64,000 nucleotides of DNA from Closterium sp. Naga37s-1 (Eukaryota; Streptophyta; Zygnematophyceae; Desmidiales; Closteriaceae): the NCBI GenBank assembly GCA_947471745.1, contig CANJKZ010000169.1, positions 3,374,501 to 3,438,500 of the forward strand. Reading direction: 5' to 3'. The notes below the pieces were generated by a model. That model did not search any database and was not told the origin of the DNA. It was given only the letters and a program-made list of their open reading frames with translations. A program made the translations under genes and the position numbers. Positions 47,315 through 55,776 of this stretch are shown here, piece by piece (the first letter of the stretch is position 1; every line of letters begins with the position of its first letter).

Positions 47315-48328
47315 CAGAGGGGTGTGTTGCGACGAGTGGGAGTGTTACGAGCCGGCACAAGCACCCCGGCTCACTTGACCAGCAGCAGCGGCGGCGGCAG
47401 CGGCGGCGGCGGGAGAGGCGGCGAAGGAAGCGGTGGGAGCAGGGACTGGGATAGGGACTACACTGGTGGTGGCTGGGGCGGTGGAGACACCACCAACGCT
47501 TCCCCCTTCAAGCACGGGTTTGCCGATGTGGTAACCGCACCGGACGGAACCATCTACTTCACAGCCAATCACGAGCCGCCGAGGGAGGGCAGTGGGAGCA
47601 GAGGAGGAGCAGAGGAGGGGCAGGAGAACCCCCGTTTGTTTAGGGGTGGTGCTGTGGCAGCATTGCGACGTCTCAAAACTAGCAGTGGGAGCAGTGGGGG
47701 CAGTGGGAGCAGCAGAGGAGGAGCAGAGGAGGAGCAGGAGTACCCTATCTGTGTGTATAGGGGTGGTGCTGTGGCGGCATCTCTCAAAGGGCACAAGGCC
47801 CAGGTGATTTCACTTGCTGTGGGCCCTCCCCTTCTGTTCTCCAGTGGGGATAATGGCAGCAGTGGCACGGGTGGTGGTGGTACTGCTGGTGGTACTGGTG
47901 GTGGTACTGCTGGTGCGAGTCCTTACTTTGCAGCTGGACCCACCCTCTATTCCCTCTCTCTTGACGGAGAGGTGAGGATATGGAGCGGCGGGAAGTGTGT
48001 GGACGTGCGGCAGGATTGGGCGGCGAGAAATTGTCTTGTAGTGGGCCCAGATTCGGCGGTTTACTGCCCTGGAGGTGGGAAGTACACTGGCAGTGGTGGA
48101 AATGGTGGTGCTAGTGGTGGTGGTGGGTTTGAGGGTTGGGGAGGGGGTGACAGCACTGGCAGGGGGATTACCTTTGCGTGGCGTGGGCGGCGCCTTTTGG
48201 CAGCATTTGAGGATGGAATGGTCTCAGGAGGGGAGGAGGTGTGTGCGTTGGCGTTAGGGAGGGATGGGACTTTGTATTGTGGCGAGAGGAGGGGGACAAT
48301 CAGGGTGTGGCATGCTAGTGAGGATTAG
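44319..48328 (+). CDS. RING - TRAF-type zinc finger - coiled coil - WD40 protein, TRAF7-like E3 ligase candidate
   Basis: I read five exons: 44319-44429, 44730-44804, 44991-45064, 45811-45919 and 46268-48328, for about 809 residues. The RING runs from CVYC to CGHVFCSPC, then KKCVTCP. The TRAF-type finger is VRCANFADGCNWRGELLD with the H-L-L-Q-C-K end. Exon 5 starts with a predicted coiled coil (RADLRRAKELIVGYEHL, EEVGALKGQVQEKAR). It continues into WD-type blades: GHTDRVTKI to SGSLDGTIRLW, LFSCSEDGKIRMW, LLVAFSDGEVSAW, LYSLSLDGEVRIW and LYCGERRGTIRVW. This order equals animal TRAF7, an E3 ubiquitin ligase. The function here is inferred from architecture. Gly/Ser- and Gln-rich inserts (polyQ near 47,262-47,310) expand the propeller. 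An internal duplication (RGGAVAA) near 47,640 and 47,760 is visible. Confidence 0.8.
44608..44690 (+). repeat. Partial copy of the RING exon (exon 2), 5' side
   Basis: ACGHVFCSPC-HKAIEKKCVTCP with acceptor is present from 44611 but lacks the exon's donor. The complete exon is 44730-44804. Confidence 0.92.
45275..45810 (+). repeat. Four partial copies of the TRAF-finger exon (exon 4), 5' side
   Basis: A CAG acceptor followed by S-A-E-V-R-C-A-N-F-A-D-G-C-W-G-E-L-L-D codons occurs near 45,278, 45,424, 45,541 and 45,672. The last three are close to a 131-bp unit. The copies end at QQHTH codons. Only the copy at 45811 carries the final His and Cys of the finger and a donor. Confidence 0.93.
45916..45990 (+). 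repeat. 25-bp donor repeat after exon 4
   Basis: GTCAGCACACCAGGTGCATT followed by GCCAG is present three times directly after the exon 4 donor. Confidence 0.85.
46000..46262 (+). repeat. Two partial copies of the start of exon 5
   Basis: The RAKELIVGYEHLVSDLQGE coding start with acceptor occurs in a decayed form near 46,002-46,070 and in a good form at 46,124-46,212. The complete exon starts at 46268. Confidence 0.9.
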
Positions 48329-48339
48329 GAGGTGGGTGG

Positions 48340-48765
48340 AGGGGTGATGTTGGAAGGGGGTATTTTGCAGGGAGGTGATTCGGTGGCGTTGGGGAGGGAT
48401 GGGACTCTGTATTGTGGTGAGAGGAGGGGGACAACCAGGGTGTGGCATGCTAGTGAGGATTAGATGGGCGGAGGGGTGATGTTGGAATGGCATGAATCTT
48501 GATGCAGGGAGGAGGTGACTATGGGGGGAATGAGGGAAGGATGGTACTGGTACCCTGTATTGTGGCGAGAGGTAGGGGACGATCAGGGTGTGGCATGCTA
48601 GTGAGGATTAGGGAGTGGGTGGAGGGATGATGTTTGAAGGGCATGAATCCTGATACAGGGAGGAGGTCTGGCGGTGACTACCGTATTGGGGGGAGGGAGG
48701 GATGGTACTCTGTATTGTGGAGAGCGGAAGGGGATGATTAGGGTGTGGCATGCTAGTGAGGCCTA
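48340..48765 (+). repeat. Three copies of the last WD blade and stop, downstream of the gene
   Basis: The end TLYCGERRGTIRVWHASED-stop is repeated in degrading tandem units near 48,395-48,463, 48,545-48,610 and 48,705-48,766, with GGTGATGTTGGAAGGG linkers. Confidence 0.9.
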
Positions 48766-49244
48766 AGGATTCAATAACAGGTCAATGTGCAAATTACATT
48801 GGTAGCACAGTGACTTGGTTTGTAATGTTTTCTCTTTACCTGCTCATTTCCACACGGAAGCAGCGGTTAGTATAGAACCAAGCCCAGCACTGGGATGTCT
48901 TGTTGGGAACAAAAATCATGTTATTGCAATAAAGATCATTAGGATGATGCTACAGACAGGCCCTTGCGGCTGTCGTAATAGCTCTTATCTGCGCCTAAAG
49001 TTATAAGCAGCATTACAAGTCTAACTGGTTGTAAAGGAACAACCATCTACACCTAATGCCCTCATTCTGTTATTTGAGCCGCCTATCCATCATCAGACCC
49101 CCCCTCACACGCACCAGCTTACACTGGCAGTTAAGGCAAACCACGTACGGTAGTATTGTTTTGAGACCCCTAGTGCGGGTGATTTGGGGAGTTCTTGCAA
49201 AACACTCCCTGCCACCCTGTCTCTGCTGCACAACTCCCCCCCTA

Positions 49245-49340
49245 ATAATACCCTGCAATTGACTGTGCCAACCCAGGCACCTGCCAGCACACATCCCCCA
49301 CTGCTCCAGCCCCAACCGTCTTCCCCAGTCCCAGCAGCAG
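49245..49340 (-). repeat. Copy of the terminal part of the TBL last exon
   Basis: AATAATACCCTGCAATTGAC and the following CACCTGCCAGCACACATCCC parallel the stop-codon end of the real exon at 49395-49470, about 140 bp away. Confidence 0.85.
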
Positions 49341-49394
49341 CTGCCGGATCCCTGCCTGTCACTCACTGCCTACGCAGCACCATCTCCCCCCCTC

Positions 49395-52300
49395 TTAGTA
49401 ATACCCCGCAATGGTCTGTGCAGATCCAGGCACCTGCCAGCACACATCCCCCACCGCTCCCGCTCCAACCACCTTCCCAAGCCCCAGCAGCAGCTGCTGA
49501 ATCCCCGTGGGACTTGCATACAGGTGGAAAAACATGTCTACCCACGCATCTGGCACTCCCGGTAAGCACCATCCACTGCAATCCATGGCTCCCATTCCTC
49601 CCTTCGAACCATACCTCGCCACGTGTCCGTCCGGTCTGTACATCGCCGAGCCTAGAATGTCCAGGAGCTGGATTCCCGAACCTGCGAGCGCGGCTCGTTC
49701 CGAGGCTGTCCAGGCAGCTTCGGCGCTGTGGCTGACGGCGTAGGCCTGGTCTGGTTCGGAGAGAGGCTCGGCGAAGACCCCGCAGGTGGTGTCTTGGTAG
49801 CGGAAGGTGTTCGGGGTGTGGGCGGGGGGGAGGGAGAGGAAGAAGGTGCGTGGGAAGGTTCCTCCTGACTGACCACTACTGCTGCTGCTGCTACTGCTGC
49901 CGGTGGTGATTCCGGTGGTGGTGGAATCACCAGCAGCAGCAGACAGTAACTGCTTTCTGGTTACCCCTGCTCCTCCTGCTGCTGCTGATCCTCCTGCTGC
50001 TGCTTTTCCTCCTGCCGCTCCTCCCGCTCCTGCTTTTCCTGCGCCATTAACCCCTCCTCCTCCTGCTGCTCCTCCCGCTGCTTGAGTGTCAGCCAATGCT
50101 CCGCCGCCCGACCTGAGCTGAGCCAGATAGTCCGACAGAACGCCGAGCACAGCACTGTGCGCCTGCAGGCCGTTCATCTGGGCGGCAAGCGGGCGGCCGT
50201 TTTTGTAGTATGTGCGGCCGGGCGGCATGAACCAGGATCCGGACGAGAAGATGACGGCGTGCGCGTCTGGCAGGATTTGGCGAAGAGTTGGGTGAAGCAC
50301 GTCTACGTGCACGTTCCATGCACTGGACTTATATTGTAGGGTCTGAAGGGCGTCAAGCAAGAAAGACAAGTGGAGGAAAGGGAAGGAAAGGCTTAGTTGG
50401 GTTTGGGTTAGCGGAGAGTTGGGTGTAGCACGTCCAGATGCACGTTCCATGCACTGGACTTATATTGTAGGGTCTGTATGGGGAGAAGAGGAAAAGGGAT
50501 GATAAGTATGAGCGGAAAGAGGGAAGGAAGGGTAACGTGAGGATTTGGCGGAGGGTTGGATGTAGCACGTCCAGATGCACGTTCCATGCACTGGACTTAT
50601 ATTGTAGGGTCTGACAACGAGCAGCGCAAGAGCTGAAAGTCCGCGCTAAATTAAGCCCCCATACCAGACACTTGTACTTACAGGAGCGACAGGAGCAGCG
50701 TAGGACAGGAAGGGCGCGTCAACGAGCAGCACGAGGGTGTTGGAGCTTATCACTCTGAATGCCTCCGCTCCCGCCGTTGTCGTATTCACGCTCTGCAAGT
50801 GGGGTGAAGGAACGTAGTGGAACAGGCGGGATGTGCGTTGAGACAAGAGGCAGCACAACGAGCAGTACGAGGGTGTTGGAACTTATCACTCGAGACGCCT
50901 CCGCTCCCGCCGTTGTCGTATTCACAGACTGCATGTGGGGCGAGAAGTGGGAGCGGGGCAGGCAGAAAAAAGGGAAGGAGGGTGCATTGAACGAGCAGCA
51001 CGAGAGTGTTGGAGCTGATCACTCTGAATGCCTCCGCTCCCGCCGTTGTCGTATTCACAGTCTGGAAGAGGGAACAAGGAGAAGGGTGAGAAGAGGGAGT
51101 GGAACAGGCGGGACAAATGAACAAGGAGCAGCACGAGAGTGTTGGAGCTGATACTCTGAATGCCTCCGCTCCCGCCGTTGTCGTATTCACGCTCTGCAAG
51201 TGGGGTGAAGGAAAGTAGTGGAACAGGCGGGATGTGCGTTGAGACAAGAGGCAGCACAACGAGCAGTACGAGGGTGTTGGAACTGGTCACTCGAGACGCC
51301 TCCACTCCCGCCGTTGTCGTGTCGACAGTCTGGAAGAGGAAACAAGGAGAAGGATAAGAAGAGGGAGTGGAACAGGAAGGGCGCGTCTACAAGGAGAGCA
51401 TGAGAGTGCCGGACTCTACCACTCTAAACTCCTCCCCACTCCTGCCGTCGTTGCATTCACAGTCTGCAATTTGGGTGAGGAAAAGGAGAGGAGCATTCAG
51501 GGTGTGTGTTGAACAACAAGCAGCAACTTGAAGCAGCACAAGACTGTGACCAATGATGCTCCGTGTCTTGTAAGCTGCTTCTGCAAAATCTCATAGACGG
51601 TTTACCTCGCATCATAGTAACAGCTCATGTGGGTTTTAAAACCCGCGCTGATCTGGCACAGCGACTGGTAGAGACGTTCTGCGATTGGTACTCCGTGTCT
51701 TGTACGCGGCTTTTGCCTATACTTTTGCCTATACTCACCTCGAAATCGAGGTGAGTGATAGTTGATACTCAGGGGAGTCGACTCAAAACTGACCTGGCAC
51801 CGGAGCGACTGGTAGAGACGTTCTCCGAAGCGGCACGAGTTGTTGAACAATGATACTCCGTGTCTTGAAAGCGGCTTTTGCCTATACTCAGAAACGGCTT
51901 TCCCCGCATCACTTATCACTCACCTCGGTTTCGAGGCCCGTGCTGAGCTGGCAGCGCAGCGACTGGAAAAGGAACTCCGCGTTCGAGTCTCCCACGAGGG
52001 CGAGCGTCTTGTCTTGAAACATGAGCGCGAAGTGCAGCGGCGAGAAGCTGATGGGGGAAAGGGTAAGGGTTAGGGCAACGGCAACAGGGAGGGCGCAATC
52101 GCGGAAAATATGAGCTCGAAGTGTAGAGGGGAGAAGCTGCCGGGGGAAATGGTAAAGGGGGAGGGCAATGGGGAGGGAAATAGGGGGAGAGCGATGAGGG
52201 GATGGGAAAGGTATCCCACGTTCGACTCGCTCACGAGGGCGAGCGTCTTGTGTTGAAACATGAGCGCGAAGCGTAGAGGGGAGAAGCTGCCGGGGGAAAG

Positions 52301-53588
52301 GCAAAAGTAACGGGGAGGGGGGCGGTTGGAAGAGGAGGGGGGTGGGGGGGATGAGTGCGGAAGGAGGGCGGAAGGAGAGGGCGAGAGGACGACGAGTGAT
52401 AGCGGCAGGTAAAGGATCGAGGAGGAGGGAATGATTGGTGAGTGTGCGAGATGTAACACATACAGTGTCATGTTGCATTCGCGCGCGGGTGTCAAATCAG
52501 GTGCTGGTAACCACCGTCGGGCCGCCCGCTCTTTCCAAGGGCCTCAAAAGTCGACTCGAAAGTAGCCTCGTTACAGTGGGATGAAGGTGGGATGGAGGGT
52601 GGGCGATCTGTAACACTTACAGTGTCATGTTGCAATCGCGCGGTTGCCACATCAGATGCTGGTAACCACCGTCGGGCCGCCCGTTCTGCACGCAGTTGAA
52701 CTTGCTCGAGATGTACGGACACGTGGACGCGTACGCGGGCCGCGTGCTGCTGGGAATCCACCTGAGATACGACAAACGCGGAGGGTGGGGCGGGGAGGGA
52801 CGGGCCGGGGGAGATTGAGGGAAGGCTGATTGAGCTTACTAGATGACAAACACGTGGACGGGCGGACACGTGGACGGGCAGACACGTGGATGGGCGGACA
52901 CGTATACGAGCGGACACTTGGATGGGCGGAACGAAAATATAATTGTTGTGTTAACTCACGTGCCGACGGAGATGTCGCACGTCGCGCCACCGTTTTGCAC
53001 CAGCCACGACGCGGACCCCCCCTGGCCGGCCGCGCTGATACGCGCACCGACCATTCGCTGCCGCTGACTTTCATTTGCACTGCTCTGCACCGTCACTGGC
53101 TTCTTGGCACTCGGAGCCGTGCCCCCCGCCGACTTTGCCGCCGATTTCTCCGCTGGCTTTGCCGCCGTGTTCTCTGCCGGTTTACTCGGGCTCTTCTTGT
53201 TTGTGGGAGCGACGGTAGAGTTAGTCTTTTCCGCAGGCTTGGTGGGGCTGGGGCTGCCACTGTTAGGCTTGGTGCCCGTAGGTTTGGGGTTGGCTCCCCT
53301 GGGATTGCCGCCGTTAGTTTTGTTGCCAGTAGGGTCGGGGCCGGTCGGCTTGGAGCCGGTAGGTTTGACGCCGGCAGATTTGACGGTTGCTGGTATAGTT
53401 GATGGAGCGTTTGGCTTTGGCACCGCGCCGCTTCCTCCGCCGCCGCCATCGCTGCTGCCGCGGAGACGTGGTGCGGGAGTTCCACTAGTAGGGGAAGCGG
53501 CAGGAGCCGACGCGGCTGGGATCGGCACCGCTCCAGATGAAGCAATGAAAAGAGCGAGAATTGCAACCGCGTAGAGGAAACGCGACAT
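49395..53588 (-). CDS. TBL/PC-esterase family protein (trichome birefringence-like), secretory pathway
   Basis: I read five exons, minus strand: 53588-52960, 52761-52621, 52047-51924, 50792-50682 and 50342-49395, phases consistent, 650 residues. In land plants the family O-acetylates cell-wall polysaccharides in the Golgi. The start ATG 53588 gives a hydrophobic N-terminus (FLYAVAILALFIASSGA), then a Pro/Lys/Thr/Ser-rich stalk of about 130 residues. The TBL domain shows TCDISVGTWIPSS, CVQNGRPDGGYQHLMWQPRD and the GDS serine motif (ALVGDSNAEF). The PC-esterase part shows SSGSWFMPPGRTYYKNGR, RPDGHVARYG and DCSGWCLPGVPDAW. The family's DxxH catalytic His (DCSH) is Gly here, so acyltransferase activity is doubtful. 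An Ala/Gly-rich insert of about 65 residues lies in the last exon. Confidence 0.85.
50343..50625 (-). repeat. Two partial copies of the start of TBL exon 5
   Basis: TLQYKSSAWNVHVDVLHPTL with acceptor occurs at about 50,612-50,540 and 50,476-50,405. The complete exon starts at 50342. Confidence 0.92.
50800..51480 (-). repeat. Five partial copies of the 5' half of TBL exon 4
   Basis: The VNTTTAGAEAFRVISSNTL segment with its CAG acceptor recurs near 51,460, 51,330, 51,195, 51,062 and 50,935. The units are about 130 bp and vary by a few codons (EASRV, VEASRV). The complete exon 50792-50682 alone continues to DAPFLSYAAPVAP. Confidence 0.93.
51590..51923 (-). repeat. Donor-side copies of TBL exon 3 with palindromes
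   Basis: The segment LYQSLRCQ-S and its donor region recurs at about 51,835-51,770 and 51,690-51,630, partly rearranged. A perfect 24-bp palindrome made from the donor sequence lies at 51733-51756. A half copy of the dispersed family (GAGTCGACTCAAAAC) lies at 51775-51789. Confidence 0.8.
51733..51756. repeat. Perfect palindrome built on the exon 3 donor sequence
   Basis: Arms ACTCACCTCGA and TCGAGGTGAGT surround a two-base centre. On the coding strand the right arm equals the exon-donor boundary CGAG|GTGAGT. Confidence 0.85.
52095..52285 (-). repeat. Two partial copies of the start of TBL exon 3
   Basis: FSPL-FALMFQ-KTLALV-codons with acceptor lie near 52,285-52,200 and 52,137-52,105 before the complete exon at 52047. 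In the copies the GDS motif reads SES or is missing. Confidence 0.88.
52475..52560 (-). repeat. Donor-side copy of TBL exon 2
   Basis: GRPDGGYQHLI and the CNMT-like end with the GTATGTG donor region are repeated downstream of the complete exon 52761-52621. Confidence 0.85.
52845..52930. repeat. Tandem GGACACGTGGACGGGC repeat
   Basis: Five units of about 16 bp (GGGCGGACACGTGGAT variants) lie in TBL intron 1, rich in CACGTG. Confidence 0.85.
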
Positions 53589-54832
53589 TGATCTTGACTC
53601 TCGCGCTGTTATGTATGTGGAATCAAATTTCCCTGTCATTCTTTACGCTGCTAGAAAATCGGAAGGCTGTGATAAAGAATGTTATTCGGGCGCCTGAAAC
53701 AATGAAATCCAGAGCACTGCGATAAAGAAGGCGAGCAGAAGGCTCAGACGAGACTTTGCGTTATAAGTGACCTCTGCGCAGAGAGTCCCGCGATTACTGA
53801 GGCGCGCCAACAAGCGGGTCCGTGGGTGTAACCTGTATCAAATCAGTAAGTTAAGGGGGTGTAACTTGTAGCGAGAAGGACGAACGGTATAGCCGCTGAG
53901 ACTAATCGACGCACGGACGTGAAATGCGGTAGAATCCAAGAGAAAATGCCGAGGGACTAGCTTCTAACGCTGTAACTAGAGCTCTCTTTGGAGTCTAGAC
54001 TCTAGAGCGGATTCCCCCCTCCGTGCACTAAAGAATTCCAGCTTGCAATGAACGCAACAGCAATCGGCGACAATCAGTAGCAACGAACAGAAATCGATGA
54101 TCACGAGGGAGGCAATCGTACAGAGCTCATGTGCAGTACCACCTTATAAAGCGCCGTCATTCTCTGGTGACCGAGTCGGCAGAGTTAGTCGGAGTCGGGG
54201 CCGTTGGGTGCCTCCATATTCGACGGCTGATTTCATGTGCTGTATACTGGGGTTGTATGCGGTTGAAAGCCGTTTATCTACTCGACCGTTCTGAAACGCA
54301 GCACAACGATTACAAACCGTGGGGTTTGATCAGGAGAATACGCCTTCCTTGCTGGCGTAACTCACGCCGAATGTCGAGGGACTTCCGTCCGAAACTCCGC
54401 AGATTTCGAAATTCGAGAAATTCGACATTTTCGTCTCACGCATTTGCAAAATGGAAGAACCGTTGCGCCTCGCTATTTTCGCGTAGCAATGCGCCTCGAG
54501 GTGGCCAATCGTTGAGCTTTCCGCGAGCGGGTCGAACTTCCCCATTTGAGTTTTATCGTGCACCGTGTAGTAACCGTAATGGCCAGGCGAGGATATTTTA
54601 GGCGAGTAACGCTTTCGAGACAGCTCGCAGAGCGTCGCGAATGCGATGAATTCGAGTCGCATGAGCCAAGTTTTTTTGTGCTACGAAAAAACGGTGAAAG
54701 CACGCGGGAAAGTGGATCCCGCTTAGACACTACACTACACTACACTACACTACCACTTACTCAGAATGGAGAAGCATCTAAACCAAATAGCAGGCATGTG
54801 CAACAAGGTGTTGCTCATGCAACAATTCCTTC
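53589..54832. other. Region between the TBL start and the 3' end of the O-FucT-like gene
   Basis: The first part should hold the TBL promoter and 5' UTR. I see no coding similarity in the rest. A short ACACT microsatellite lies at about 54,728-54,752. Confidence 0.6.
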
Positions 54833-55703
54833 TTATTCTCCGTCGTAAGTATCACTTGACATTTCCTTCTGCAAGCGCAGCCGCCTTCGGCGACGCTGCA
54901 ATACATTATCGCCCCACCTGTGTACGCTTCTAGGAACCTTGCCAAATTGTTTTCGATGATCCAGGATGTCTGCCTCAAAGCCGCGCCTTCCTCCACAATA
55001 GCGAACTCCAACCACAAGCATATCCGCTTGTGCAGCAATCAGCTTATCTAGTATTCCAACTATCCCTGCATTGAAAATAAAAGAAAGGAACATATTACAC
55101 ACTGGTATATACGAGCCAAGAGGGTGACAACAGCACTGGAAATTGCTGGAAAAATAATAGGGGTACGGATTCTGTACACTCTCATACCTGGGTCGAGTTT
55201 ATTGACCGAAGGAACAATCTCATCAATCATGATACTCCTCTTGGGTAAGCCACCGTAGCCCACAGATTCTGTCACGCCTCTTGAGCCACTGCTGTTGCTG
55301 CTCCCCCTGCCACTGCTGGTAATGCCATCACTACCGTTGCTGCTTCCACTTGTGCTACTGCTGCGGCTGCTGTTCTGGGTACCATCTATGTCTCCATCCC
55401 CTTTATAGGCATCCCCGCCACCATCGACAAGCGCCCTGAGCTGCAGCAGGGCACGGTGCCCTGCATCTATGGTCTGCTCGCGCCCATACTTCTCCACCAT
55501 CACCCCCCACGACTCTGACCGCGCAGGCCACTCCTCGTCTGCTTTCGGAGACGCCTCAGATTTAGACAACTTTTGAGACGTCTCAGAAGTTGCCTCAATG
55601 GTCTGCTCGCGCCCATACTTCTCCACCATCACGCCCCACGACTCCGACCGCACCGGCCATACTTCCTCTGCAGGAGAAGCAGCATCAGCAGGAGCAGCGG
55701 CGG

Positions 55704-55776
<73 letters not shown>

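Larger units (their letters stand above)
48329..49394. other. Convergent intergenic region between the RING-TRAF-WD40 and TBL genes
   Basis: The 5' part holds three further copies of the last WD blade of the upstream gene. The 3' part (49,245-49,340) holds a copy of the tail of the TBL last exon. Between them lies about 470 bp of unique DNA in which I recognise no gene. Confidence 0.7.

Noticed and set aside
54097-54700. Open frames between the TBL and O-FucT-like genes
   Set aside because: Short, overlapping on both strands, and without homology or splice context.
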